DNA of 64,000 bases from Strongyloides papillosus (Eukaryota; Nematoda; Chromadorea; Rhabditida; Strongyloididae): NCBI GenBank assembly GCA_005656395.1, contig SRSI01000044.1, forward strand, positions 310,001 to 374,000, given 5' to 3'. This document shows positions 49,609 through 63,200 of this stretch, in pieces (the first letter of the stretch is position 1; every line of letters begins with the position of its first letter). The translations under genes were made by a program, and so were the position numbers. The notes under the pieces were generated by a model, which was given only the letters and a program-made list of their open reading frames with translations, ran no database searches and was not told where the DNA came from.

Positions 49609-50376
49609 ATGACTCCAAATGAAGACGAAAGAAATAAGAAATTGGATCTTTTTTATGATATCATTACTGAAAATGACAAAATAAGAAGTCAGAATGTTAG
49701 TGTTAAAAGAAAGAGCATACATATTAAGGTAGGAATCCTGTTTACGTCATTGATTTATAGTTATTATTGTTTTTTATAGGTTATTGATGATGTTGAAACT
49801 ACAGTTTCATACTTGGAATCGTATTCTTTAGAGAATGAATGTCACAAAACATCTATTCTCCTCTTAGCAGGACAATCTTTCACATCAACTATTTGGACTG
49901 AAACTAAGGCAATGCAAATATTTTCTACTATGGGTTATCATTGTGTTGCAATAGATTTACCGGGTACTGGAAAAACAACTGGTGATTTAGTTAATGATCG
50001 GTACAAAGGAATATTTATCAGTAAATTATTGGACGAATTAGGTTTAGGTAGTGTTGCTGTTGTTGTTGCTAGTATGTCTGGATCATATATAGTGCCAATT
50101 CTTCCGGATAGAAGAATTATAACAATTATTGCTGTGGGTGTATCAGACACCAAGGTGGATGAAGCAAATAGACGATTAATACCAACTCCATGTTTAATTA
50201 TGTGGGGGGAGAGAGATATTACTTTGGGACCGTTGTCTCAAAAACATTTGAAAGTATTAAAGGTGACAAAAGAAGTTATTGTACCAAGGTCTTTTCATGC
50301 ATGTTATGAATCAAATCCTAATGACTTTCAAAAAATTGTATTGAATTGGATTTCATGGGTGGTAAAAAATTACTGA
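49609..50376 (+). CDS. ABHD14: ABHD14-like alpha/beta hydrolase
   Basis: Exons 49609-49728 and 49780-50376 give 238 residues; the intron is 51 bp. Related ABHD14B is a cytosolic/nuclear hydrolase reported as a lysine deacetylase. Motifs: oxyanion region ILLLAGQSFTSTIW, then GYHCVAIDLPGTGKT (family GYRAVAIDLPG), the nucleophile elbow SMSGSY (family S-L-S-G), LIMWGERD with the acid Asp, and FHACY with the His. The order and spacing fit ABHD14A/B. The first 40 residues are hydrophilic, with no membrane anchor, so it resembles ABHD14B in topology. The proposed ATG begins MTPNEDERNKK. Confidence 0.82.
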
Positions 50377-51951
50377 ATGATTTGTCATCGCTGCCTGATA
50401 TTTATAATTTTCTATATTGAATGCTAACTTATGATAAAATAAATTTTTTTATAGATGCATTTATGTTCATTTTTTTTGAATCATTATTTATTCGATGAAA
50501 GGGTAAAATTTTATCAATGTAATTTATATTTTGATTTGTACTCATAATATGTTAGAAATGTGATAATTTTGTAATATAAAACCATGAAAAATTTTAGAAG
50601 GATAGAAATAAAAAACCAGAATATATAATTTTTCTATTTGACTAACATTATGGTAATTAAATTGAAAATATCTAATTAAGGATAATTTGGTATTTTTAAT
50701 TGTTATAATTAAAAAAATGTTACTATAAGATTAGGTAAATAATCTAAATATGACCTTCAAATCACTGTTTACCTAAAATTACTTCTTTAATAATTTCCTT
50801 TTCATATTCCTTTTCAGCAATTACAAATAAATCGTTGTGTTGTTGTCAAGTGTTTTATTATGGTGTTATATGATCAAATGTAATCTTGCATAATCTTCAA
50901 CCATCTTTTAAAAGTTTTACTAGAATAGTATGTGTCGTTTATTACAATAACTGATATCTTGTTTTAATGTGGTATATGATAAAATATGTCCTTTTGTAGA
51001 AAAGAATCTTTTAATTAAAAATATTATTCAAGATTTATTCTCTTAACAAATGGATTAAGTTTTTATTGCAGGTTGAGTTACCTTAGAAAATACGTAAACG
51101 TCACAAGCAAAAATTTTCAATAACAAATTCGAAGTAAATATAAAGTTCTTCAGGAAATGGAAATTAGTTATGTATTTAGTTATTAAATATTTGTTTAATA
51201 ACTTTCGAACAAAAGAAAATAAATTTTTTTTTATAGGTCATAGATGAAAAACCAAAACTTTATGAAAATAATTTTTTAATAAAATTAGTTTAAATATTAC
51301 ATTATTATTTACCTAATACAACTTTTGGTAAATTTATATCAAAATTACTATTTTTTGTTGTTGTCACCAATAAATAATAATTTAATATTTTTATACATGA
51401 TTTATAATTAAATTTTTATTATCGACAAATAAAATATTTTTTATATTTAATTATAATAAAATTAAGAATAATTATATGTAAAAACAATTAAAATTAATTA
51501 TTAATCATTATAAATTTTATCATAAAATATTAGTTTTTAAAAACAAAATTTTTATTTTTATAGGAAATTTTTAAAAATATATACTATATATTAAAATTAA
51601 TGTTGTGATGGCAAAATTTGTTTACATTAAAATATAATTCAAATTAGTAAAAAAAGGGTATATTAGGAAAATAGAGAATTATGAGATTGTTAAAGTACAA
51701 ATTCACTTTTGATTAAAAATATTTTTCTAAGAATTACATTTTTCACCGCAGCAAAATTTAATAAATAGGAGATAGAAGTTTTTGCATATTTGCTTAAGTC
51801 CCTTGAGGATGATTCTTACAGATCATATGTCATGATAAATATGTATATGGAAATGTTTCAAAAAAGAACAAACATTTTTCACCAAATATTAATAAACAAC
51901 AAAATTTTTTATTTCAATATAATTATCTAACATCACTGAATTGTTAAAAAT
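50377..51951. other. Intergenic, nothing recognised
   Basis: A+T-rich; convergent 3' flanks of the ABHD14-like gene and the 51952 gene. No gene or repeat was seen. Confidence 0.4.
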
Positions 51952-52956
51952 CTACCCTTGTACCATGAAGTTTGTATGGTTTCTTTTAGAAAATGAAATT
52001 GATTCTTTTGAATCCAGAATTATTGTTAAAATTATTGCTAAACTTATAATAAAAATCATAAAAAGCCATATTGATAAGAGGCAACATTTTCTGTTATTTT
52101 TAATTGTATTTGAAAAAATTAAATTGTATTTTGGAGAGATATAAGGGATGGAGTAACGATGAACAATAATATTACCATTTGATAAATTTTTCCACCTTAC
52201 ACTTTTTTTCTTGTTTGTACATATCTCCATCAAGTTTGATACACTAACAATTTTAATCTACAATAGAGAAAATACTTTTATTTTTTTAGAAAAAAGCATA
52301 CCATATTTGCATAACAATCTTCAATCCAAAAATAATCATAATTATTATTTGATAACGCATCAAGTTTCTCAATCATTACTATGATGTTTTCCTGAATCTC
52401 ATTAGGTAACATGTACCATAAATTCACAGTTTCTTTTAATGTTAAACATTTAGAATGTAATTGGAATAATTTAAAATTATCCTTACGGAGTAAAAACAAG
52501 TGATTGTTGTTAATGGATGAGTTACTTGTATCTATCATATTATGTCCTCTCCCAAAGGATACACTGTAATTAATACTACCCTCAAAATTGTTATTAGAAA
52601 CCTGTTCACTTTCTTCAAAGATACTCTCACAATTAACATTCTCTAATAAGCTTGCATAACCAAATTTAATGACTCTATTATCTAAAGGAACATTGTTTGG
52701 TGTAAATAAATAATTATTTCCAAAATCCATCTCAATTTCAGATACAGAATCAGGAATCTAAAACTAAAGATTATACAATGAAAGGATTATTTACTTTATT
52801 ATTAACATGGTGAGGGATATTAACATCCTCTGAAACTCTTCTAAAATCGGTAATATATCTTTGATTTGTGACATGCTTAGAAGTGTTACCAGAACCTTTT
52901 ATGATATTCAATGGAATAGAAAGTCTTCTTCTATCATTGTCAGTCATCTTTATCAT
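51952..52956 (-). CDS. Unrecognised single-pass membrane protein
   Basis: Exons 52956-52795, 52757-52302 and 52257-51952 give 307 residues; introns are 37 and 44 bp, all phase 0. There is no signal peptide; residues 1-60 are basic (MTDNDRRRLSIPLN). Then comes a Ser/Asn-rich region (about 60-140), a helical stretch (LKETVNLWYMLPNEIQENII, about 165-185), and one strong transmembrane segment near the C-terminus (WLFMIFIISLAIILTIIL, about 269-286) followed by about 20 residues. This resembles a tail-proximal or type II anchor. No family was recognised. The exon 2-3 join is supported by frame and clean GTATGC/TTGTAG signals. Confidence 0.6.
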
Positions 52957-55900
52957 TTTTATAAAAATTTATATATCAAATTATATAGTTAATTAATATT
53001 ATCAAAATAAAAATTAAATAAAAAAAGTAAAATAGATCTAAAATATATAAATTAAATTAATTAGTAAAAAATAATAAATGTTTATGTTTTAGTATTCCTC
53101 ATGTTCTTTTTACTTAAATACTAATACATTTCTATTAGCTTTTTTTATCAAATAGTAATCTTTTCGTATAAGACAAAAACTAAAATAGAAAAAAATAGTT
53201 ATATAAGTACAGATGTTTATTGTTTTAAAATAAAACAAAAAATAAAACCTTATAAGAGGGGATAGGAGGATAGATGAAGTTATTTTAGAAAAGCAAATTT
53301 TGTAAAAATAATTTACTATTTGAGGAATATAGATGATTTAAATATCATTTCTTTAATCGTGAATAAATTTGTCTTTCATTTTAAAAATATTATTTAATTT
53401 TTTTATAAAATAATATAAAAAAATACATAGTTACATGGAACTTTTATGACTCATATAAAACGTTTGTTATTTTTCCTAATATATATTAAAGTAAAAATAG
53501 TAAATTTTGATAAAATACTGAAAGAATTTTATAATCATATTTTAAGAAAAAAAATATAATACTCTATACCAAGTAATGAGTATATAAAGATGAAAAAAAT
53601 TTAAAAACAACACCCATTCTGTTTAAATTAACTATAAGTATTGTAAACAAAAACGAAAGTTTAAAGGGAAGATTTTTAGTTGATAGTTGTTATTATTAAG
53701 AGACAAAAGAACAGCCAAGAAATTTTTTCCTCATTCATTAACCATTTCATTTTAAATATCATATATAGCTAGCTATGTAAAATTGAAACAAAATACGTAT
53801 ATTGTTGTTTCTTTTAAAAATATAGTTTTAATAATCACAAATTGCAAATTTTAAAGTTAGACACATATTTATATATAATGATGAAAATCGAATTTTCCAA
53901 TCAAAAATTAAATAAAATTTCTAGTATATATAAAGAAAAAAATTTAAAATAAAATAAAATTGTTTCATTATAAATAATTTAATTTGGTTCTTTTATACAC
54001 ACTATATTTATCTATCATTAAAATAATATATAAAAATATACGAATATCTAAGTAATAAGATGGATTTTTTAATTATAATTAATATTACAAAAAAATTAAC
54101 ATATCTTAATGATGTTTGTAACTAATTTGGAAATAAAAAAAAATTTTATTTCATGAAATATTTATATCTTTTTCGTAGACGCAAACATTTAGATGTTAAA
54201 ATAAAATTATAAAAATATCCGAAGTGGTGAAATTTTTAATTATAAGATTTCTAGAATAAAATAATAAAATATTATATATATTTAAAAAAAAGATAATTTA
54301 ATTTAACACATTTAATGAGTAATTACAAAAAATTTTAGGTTTTAGTTTTTTATTATAGGTTACTTAAATTCTTTAACAATATAAGCTTATTTTTACAATT
54401 GCATTTAATAACAGTTTCGATACTCTTATTTTTAGAAATATTCATATTCTCAAAATACTTAAATAAAAGTATCATATTATTCTTATAAAAAAATAAAAAT
54501 TAAAGAACATTTGATAAAAGGCATCAAAATGTTATATTGTAGGAAATTATAAATTGACATGTAAATTACAATTTCTTCCTAAATAATAAGACCTTTTATT
54601 TTGAAAAAAACTACAATAAATAGGAGTAGTACTGAGTGGAGCCAATTTGACAAGTTTCTATTCATTTAAGTTATAGAAATAAAAAAAATAACTTAAAGAA
54701 ATAAAGAGGATATTTATAATTTTAAAACAGAGTATTTTTTTTGATAAAAAAATTTTGTTAGGAATAATATATTAATGTAGATATTTCTATGAGATTAAAG
54801 TTATTCTATCAAAGTTTAAATGAATAGTACAACGATAAAAAGCATAATTTTTTTTAAACAAGAATGTTTAAAACTAATTATTAGAGGGAAGAGTTATTAA
54901 ATTTGTATTATAAATAGTAAAACATTAATTGAGAAAAATGTTAGTGGTAAAATAAGAAAATTTTAACGATATTAATGATAAATTAACTATTTTAAATGAA
55001 GACGATATATTTAGTGTACCATAAAATGGATAATATTTATTGTTGTAGTAGAAAAACATCCAAATATAGATATGTTTAGGGCAATCATACGTTTTTGATT
55101 ATATTAAAGCAATTAACTACGAAAAAAAATATAAAAATAAGGTTTTATTATATTTTAAACATGTTTATTATTTTTCTTTTTTTTACAATTTATTTGATTA
55201 AAAAGAGAGTATGGGGGAAAATAATAACGAAAAAATACGTTTTTAAATTAAATATTTTTTTAAGTCTATCAAAAAATAAACAAACTTTTTTAACAACTTA
55301 AATCATTTTTATTGATATTGCTATCATCTTGTTATTAAATTCACATTGAATCTTTAAGGAGAATTTAAAATGTTTCTCTTTGCATTTACAACTGAATTTA
55401 GACAGTAAATGGTGTATTAGTTTATATGGATGACTTTTAAATTAGATGATATTATATAAAGAAGTAATGGAATATACAATAATTAATTAATTAATATACG
55501 GTTATTAAAAAGTAAAAACAATAATATATGGCTTTAAAAAACTTAATATATACAAAACAGACTTCAATACAATTCCTCTATAATGCTTGTGCATGCATTT
55601 TTCATACTGAAATATTATATGAATATATAAAATACTTGTAATATTATAATCTTTGATATGTCATAACAATAATCATCCAAATATTAGATTCAGAACATTG
55701 ATATAATCAAGAAATACGATTAATGAAATTTTTTTTACCAGAATTGTCTATAAGGATGAGAATGCAAGTAGATTGTAATACGTGAATAAAATGCTTAAAG
55801 AAATAATCAAGACATCAGAATTCTGTTGTGTATTGACTTTTTTCTGTTGATTTCTAGGCTATGTAGTTTATGAAACATCAATTTGTCAATAAAAAGTTTA

Positions 55901-56440
55901 TAATTATAAAAAAATTCAACATTTTGCCTTACAAATCGTCTTTATCGTTTATAATCTTTACATATTATTTTAATTATTGAAATTAATAGTTATGAAGTTT
56001 TGGTAAGTTTGAACTATCCAATTGTTGACAAATAAATAAAAAGTAAAATGTGCCAGTACGAGATGTAATAAGATTTATTAATTTATAAGTACCACTTCAA
56101 ATGAGATATAAAATTGCAAAAAAGAACCAAATATAAAACATTATTATTTGACGTGCAAGATTGTCTTCTCTTTGAACATTTTCATAGGAATAAACCTTTT
56201 AGAGTTACCCATAATAATATCGTCAACTCATATATAGTAGAAAATGATAGTCGTTTTTTAAACATGTTAATTTACAAAATAAAGCTTATTTCTTCATATC
56301 TGATCAGAAAATTTGAGCATTTTTTTCTCAAATCTTTTGAAAAAAAATCTTTATTATATTTCGTGATTAATTGCTAATGTTTTATACACTTTTGTATTTA
56401 TATAATATTATAAAAGCATATCTTTACTTCTTACTCACTA
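52957..56440. other. 3.5 kb intergenic
   Basis: Very A+T-rich. ORFs such as 55095-55301 and 56114-56377 have only base-bias composition. No gene, RNA or clear repeat before the family A array. Confidence 0.4.
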
Positions 56441-56449
56441 AACCGTAAT

Positions 56450-57370
56450 GGGATCCTAAAACGAACAGTTTAAGTTTATATGGTTCAGGTGATAGCTTTT
56501 GGATCGTTTGAAACAAAATTTAAGTAGTTGAGATCATTCTGATTGATAGTTATAACTTTTCACCCATTAATTCACTATAGGACTATAATACTTATTTTAC
56601 TGTCTCAATAGTATTCTAAAGCCATTTCTAATCTGTTTAGAATGTCGTTTATCATAAGGATTTCATCATATAGATAGTCTCAATTTTTATTCATTAATTT
56701 CAATGAAAGTCTCACACTCGATATACACATGTAATTGACTATAAAACAGTTTTGGTATTTTGAAATATCGTCTCCCTGTAGTATCCAGTTCCTTTGATGA
56801 TGCCTACTTTAGATCTTATGGAGTATTACTACTCAAACAAAAGACTTATTTGGCTCCAAAGACAGTTTCTACATCGTTGGGAACACTGCCTACCTGTTTG
56901 TGTCTATTTCTGTGACAACCCCTACTCCCAATCTACTGACTTTTGAGAGGTCCCACCACTCAATACACATGTTCATTTGGCTCCAAAACACTTTATACAC
57001 CTTTTGAAACAACGATTCCTGTAAATTTTGTCTTATTGGTAGTCACTATGTTTCACATACATAGCTCCAATTGGGACACCATTACTCAAATACAGACTCA
57101 ATCAGCTCCAGAAACGGTGTCCCCACCCTTTAAAACGACATCCATCAGAATCCTGCTCCATTGGCAAGTTCTACCTACAACCTTTTTTAGAAGGCTAGGA
57201 ACTCACCTTACTGTGAAAACATACTCAATAGTGGTATCTATGCCACATGGGAAGATTCCACTCTTGAAACCTGCTCTGTAGCAGGAATCCCCGAATATCC
57301 CTATTTAAAATGGATTGGCTACTAAGTCCAAAATTCTTAATACTAAGTTTTTGTCCTACTACAAAGTAGT
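56450..57370 (+). repeat. Degenerate tandem array of repeat family A (~126-bp unit)
   Basis: Successive units start near 56713, 56827, 56957, 57083 and 57210, with weaker copies further left, so spacing is 115-130 bp. A common core is ACTCAA...ATTTGGCTCCAAA (exact TTTGGCTCCAAA at 56849 and 56976), then a TTTGAAAC-type string. The best-kept spacing, 126 bp, equals 42 codons, and neighbouring units share one forward frame with Thr/Ser-rich sequence (SFGSKT..TPFETT, then APETVSPPFKTT). Stops interrupt other units. It is less A+T-rich than the flanks. This may be a decayed Thr-rich repeat-protein gene or a satellite; the ORF at 56943-57281 is not accepted as an intact gene. The right end is duplicated at 330-640. 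Confidence 0.7.
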
Positions 57371-57699
57371 TAGGTTTATTGAAACTATGTTTTATAAACA
57401 AACAACTGATATATTTTTACCGGTTTTCAAATAAACTTATTGCATTTGCTAGCAATTTTTCTTTTTCGTTATACAAAACAAAATTTAATATTAAAGTATT
57501 TTTATTGTTTGTAACAAATTTTATAATGAAAGTAATTGATTATTTGAATGATTCTGGATTAATTTTAAATGCTCTATATAATGGATAAAATTTTATTCAT
57601 GAATTCTAAGATTCTGACAATTATGTCATGAAATATGAAACTTTCTCTCAAAAAGTAACAAAACAATAAGGTAACATTTTGATTAATTTTTAATGTGTT

Positions 57700-58760
57700 T
57701 CTTTAAATCTTAATACTACACATTTGAAAGTATTACTGATTTTTAATGTAAATCTCCATAGTTTATCGATTGGAACCAAATTTTAGTGATTCTGACTGTT
57801 ACTTCTTGAATATGCGTTTTTATTCGTTGAAAATTAAAAAAAACAACAAAAGTAAAATACTGTTTAGTTTTTTAAGCATGTCTCAAGAATTTTGTACTAC
57901 ATAAAAGAAAATATTAATTAATTCTAGAGTGAAACTTTATTTTCTATCGAATGAAAATAAATTTACGAGATTCTAACGATTAATGCTTATGATATTGCTA
58001 ATTTTGTTGTAAAAACATTTTATATATAGAAACACATCATTTCTTGTATTTTATTATTGTTTTCTTAAGATTTTAACATTACACTTACGAAATTATTCAT
58101 GGATTCTAATGTAAAACTCTATAATTTATGGAATAGAATTAGTTTTACTTTATTTTTATTATTGTTTCTTAAGATGTGAATATTTCATTTTTAACTTTTT
58201 AAGAACATCAAAATGTATTTGTGTTTAGTTTTTAAAGCATGTCTCAACAATCCTGTATTGCGCACAAAAAACTCTTGGTGAATTATTATGTAAAACTGCA
58301 TGTTCTTTCGATGAAGCTAGTTTCATGAGCTACTAAAGATCAATTTTGTGATATAATATTTTTGTTCTTAAAAAAATTTCTATAAGATAATAAATTGCTA
58401 CTTTTACTCTATTTCTTTTTAAAGATTTTGGCATTGTATTTTTTAAATTTGGAGAATACCTGATGTAAAACTTCACGCACAATCCTTTGAATATAATTTT
58501 AGAAAATTTTATTTATAGATTCATAAAATGATGATAGTAATTATGAATTATAAGCCCAATCTCATAAAATAATTTAAACAATATTGTTCTAAATATTTAG
58601 TATATTTTTTAAGATTTATATTACACTTATGAAATTAAAAAGGGATTCTAACTTAAAGCACCATGATCTATCGATTAGAAATATTTCTAAGGAATCCTAA
58701 AAATCTTTATTTGGAGATAAAGTTAATTTTATGAAGAATTTAAAAAAATTAACTTATGCT
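57700..58760 (+). repeat. Degenerate tandem array of repeat family B (~185-bp unit)
   Basis: At least six units recur near 57735, 57915, 58105, 58285, 58470 and 58640. The core reads roughly GATTCTAATGTAAAACTCTAT...TCTATCGATTGAAA..AATTTTAG..GATTCTAA. Alternate units share an extra piece (AAGCATGTCTCAA at 57876 and 58239), hinting at a two-unit higher order of about 360 bp. Other units share TTTTAA(C)ATTACACTT-like strings (58074, 58618). A single related copy is at 2185-2300. Confidence 0.65.
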
Positions 58761-60250
58761 TCATTTTTTCTTAAAATGTTCGCAAAATATATCTTAAATT
58801 ATTGAAGAATTTAAATAATTAATTTAGTTAATGGACTTTCTATGTCTATGATATTTAAAGAATAGACAAAAAAAATTAAGATTAAAATATTTACGATAAT
58901 ATCTTTTTACGTAAAAACGTTTCAATAGTTATAATTTCAAAGGAACATAATAAATCACATCTGAATGATCTAGTTTATACTTTACCTCTGTAATGAATAT
59001 TTGATAGATCTATCAGTAGTTATAAAAGTAAAAATGTTTGTTTTACTAAAAATATCTCATAACTTGAGAATAATGACAAGCAATCCAAATTATAAAGAAA
59101 ATTTATTTTACAGCATTGTAGATTTAGGCATCACCGTCATATTAAAACAAAAAACTAAATATTTTATATACACTTTATATCATTGATTAATCATTTATTA
59201 ATTGTACGATAGCTAAATAATCCTTATTATTTATCCTTTTAAATTGTGATTATCAAAAAAAACGTAAACTACACGTTATGCATATCGACATTTTAAAATT
59301 TGAATTATGAAAAAATATATTAAAAATTAAATAGTGGGTTTTTTATTTTATACACCTGAATAATATAGTTAATAGCGATACCTGTTCAAATAAATTTTTT
59401 CATTCCATCTTTATTTTTTCCTATTTGCACAATTACTCAACACTCTTTTTATATATAATACAGTTGATAATGTTGAGGTGTAGGATTAAATGACATATAA
59501 AGATTTTTTAGGTTAAAAATATATATATCAAATTCACAATTTACCATTTGATCACTCTTCATATGTGATTTACAATACCACTTTCTTGTTTTTAAAATAA
59601 ACTATAATTTGTTTCGTTTTAAGAGTAAATCAATGTGGAATAAAGCTTATGGCATTTTTGGCACTGTACAAAATTATAGTGACATTAACGTATTGTACTT
59701 AAATTTAATTTTGCATACTACATTCTTTATTTCATTTTTATATAAGGATATGTTATTTTTTAAATAGATATTTTAAAGTTGATAATTATGATTGGTCGCG
59801 ACACATTAATATTTACATAGCACTTTAAAATCCTAATTAATTGTGACACCTGAGATCTATAATTACAATGATTATATTGTTTTAATATCTCTATATTATT
59901 AAATTAAAAGTATAGTTTGAAAAATTAACTATTTTAAAGAATGGTTGTTAGTCATTAATTTCTTTTTTTTAGCATTTTTATTGTGCTATAATAGTTTAGG
60001 AATAGGTTAATATAAAGTCGATGTAGGATATATGGTACATTTAACTATTATTTTGTTAAGCAAAGATAACATCGATAGAACAGCCACTTTTCAGAGTACC
60101 ACTATCAATTTGCAATTCTTAAAGACTACATAGTTTTTTTTTATTTTAGTAAATTATTTCACAACTATTTTTTGTTTGTTGATTTATTACTATATTGAAT
60201 TTTAGTATTATTATTGTAACCTTTTTGAATAAACCCCATATAATACATAT
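58761..60250. other. Intergenic upstream of gex-2
   Basis: A+T-rich; contains the gex-2 5' region. No gene or TATA consensus was assigned. Confidence 0.4.
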
Positions 60251-63200
60251 ATGGCGTCAGAAAATATCACTCTAGAAGAGGCAGTTTCTAATGTTGACGT
60301 AAGTTACGTCTTTCTTAACAACATACCTACAGTAATATTTCCAGATATTAAATGATTTAATAACTAAATCAAATATACCTTCTATTGAAGCATCCTCTTT
60401 ACCTTTACAATGTCTCGTTAATTTTGATACTAATTTCGAGGATAAAGGTGCTTTTGTAACAGGATTTTCAAAATTTATTGAAGAAGCTGCTAGACATGGG
60501 GAATTTAATGATTTATTAGCTGATGGCTTTAAATATGCTGGTATTCTTTACACATGGCGTTGCAATACTAGATCAATACCGATGCCAAAATCGAATGATC
60601 AGCCTAATAGGCATCAGATTAATGAAAAAATTATAGAAGTCCTTACTTCTGAGGTAGAGAAATTACATAAATTTATGAATTTTACTAAAGCTGCTGTTGG
60701 ACGTTTTTGTGAGGAAGTCAGAAGATTGTGTGCTGGTGGGAAAATTAAAGATTTTGTCTCTGAGGCGTATCTTCTTGTTTTGGGGCGTTTTCTAAACATG
60801 TTTGCTGTTTTGGATGAATTAAAAAATATGAAAGCTAGTATAAAGAATGACTTCTCCACATTTAGGAGAGCTGCTCAATTCTTACAGGTGATGTCAAATT
60901 CCCAAAGTATTCAACAGATGCAAGAATTATCAATGTTCCTAGCTACACAAAACAAAATAAAAGAAGACTTGAAGAAAGAATTACAAATGATTAATGGTTA
61001 TGAAGAGTTATTAAGTGATATTATCAATATATGTGTTTATCTTTTTGAAAATCAAATGTATGGGACTCCTGATGAAAGACATATGTTTGTTAAAGTTATA
61101 GCATTTTCAATTTTTTTAATGGATTCACCAAATTCAATTCTAAACAAATTGGATTCCAAAAAACGTATCTCTATAGGTTCAATAGACAAAATATTTAAAA
61201 TATTGAATGTTGTCCCACTTTTCGGTGATATGCAAATACAACCATTCTCCTTTGTAAGGAGATGTGTCAGCTATGATTCATCAAAATGGCCATTATCACA
61301 TAAAGAGTCCATAGTTTGTCAAGTTGATATTGCTGAGCGTGTAAAAATTGTTCGTGAACATTATGTTGAGTATGTGACACACTTAACGAGAGTTAAAAAT
61401 GAAATTCAGTCAACTGATAGGCATTCACAAAGATCAGACTACAAAAATCAGGAAGTTGCACAATTAGCGTTATCTGGTATTCAATTACTTTGTACTTGGA
61501 CAAGTGATGTTGTTGAAACTGTCTCATGGAAATTGTTACATCCAACAAATGATGAAAAGAATAAGGATTGTCCGAGTAGTGCTGAGGAATATGAAAGAGC
61601 CACAAGATATAATTATAATAATGATGAAAAAAATGCACTTATTGAGATGATTGCAATGATAAAAGGTTTACAAAGGTTACTTGTCAAGCAAGTTGGGCAA
61701 TTTATGACTTCTATTAGATTAAATGTTTATGCTGAGTTACAAGATTTTGTTCAATTAACATTAAAAGAACCATTAATTAAAGCCATTAAAGGGAAAAAAG
61801 ATATGATAAAGGGAATATTAATGGCAATTATGGAGACATGTGTTGATAATATCCATGGACAATACACTCAAACAGGTATTAGAATTCTAGAGATGTCTAA
61901 ATCAAAACACAAGAAGAAATCAACATCTGTTGAAGCTTTAAATCATGTTGAAAACCCAGCCTCTGTTAGGAGGAATGTTGCTCCAAGCACAACACAATTA
62001 TATATGGCAAGAACAATGTTAGAAAGTCTAATTTCGGAGCGTTGTAGTAATGGAAGAAGAGGACTAAGAAAAGACATTGACCACAAACATATAGAAAAAA
62101 TGATATCATTTTTAAGGGTATCCTTTTATTGGCAATATTTATTAAATTTCGAAAAATATTTATTTGAATGTTCTGACCTTAGTCAATTGTGGTTTAGAGA
62201 ATTTTACCTGGAAATGACCATGGGTAAAAGAATACAATTTCCCATTGAAATGAGTTTCCCATGGATTTTAACTGATCATATTTTATCAAATCCTGATCAA
62301 TCGCACTTAATGCAGTATATTTTATACCAATTAGATTTGTACAATGATGCAGCAAATTTCGCTCTTAACAGATTCAAAACACAGTTTTTGTATGATGAAG
62401 TTGAAGCTGAAGTTAATTTATGTTTTGATCAGTTTATTTTTAAATTGTCTGAAGCTGTCTTTACACATTATAAACAAGTTGCTTCCTCCTATTTATTAGA
62501 TAAGCAATTTAAAACTAAATGTAATAATATAGGTGTAATGATAAGATCTCCAGAAGCATCAAGATTTGGACCATTACTAGCGCAAAGACATGTTCAACTT
62601 TTAGGACGGAGTATTGATCTTAATAGACTTGTCTCTCAAAGGATAAACATATCAATTTTACATTCTTTGGATGTAGCAATTTCGAAATTCGAATCTGAAC
62701 CACTTATTGGAATAATAAGATTAGAATTTCTACTAGAAGTTAATCGACTTTGCTGTGATTTACTAAAGAAGCACCTATTCTCTTTAAGTGATTTCGACGA
62801 TTTATTTATTGAAGCTAATGGGCTTGTTTCAAGTGATGCCGGAAGAATTAGTCTTCATATCTTTTTTGAGCTCAATTATGATATATTTCCAAATTATTGT
62901 TTTAATACCTCAACGTGTAGGTTTGTTAGAGGGAGTATTCTTTTCAAAAGGGTTCCAGAGCGTATCAAAGCAATACCATGTAATTTTCAATATGAATTTG
63001 GTAGTAGATCATTAGGTGCTGCTGCAGAGAATATTGCAAAAATGCATTCTGGTTACATTGGTTATCCCCACCTAAGAGCTATCGTCCGCCTCCTAGGATA
63101 CCAAGGCATTGCTGTTATCTTAAAAGAGTTTACAGCATTAATCCATTCACTATTAAGTGAAAAATTAAGAAAAAATATTGAACATATTACGCATCTTATG

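Noticed and set aside
56943..57281. 112-codon ORF as a real gene
   Set aside because: It is two to three degenerate family A units; no start context, splice sites or continuation.
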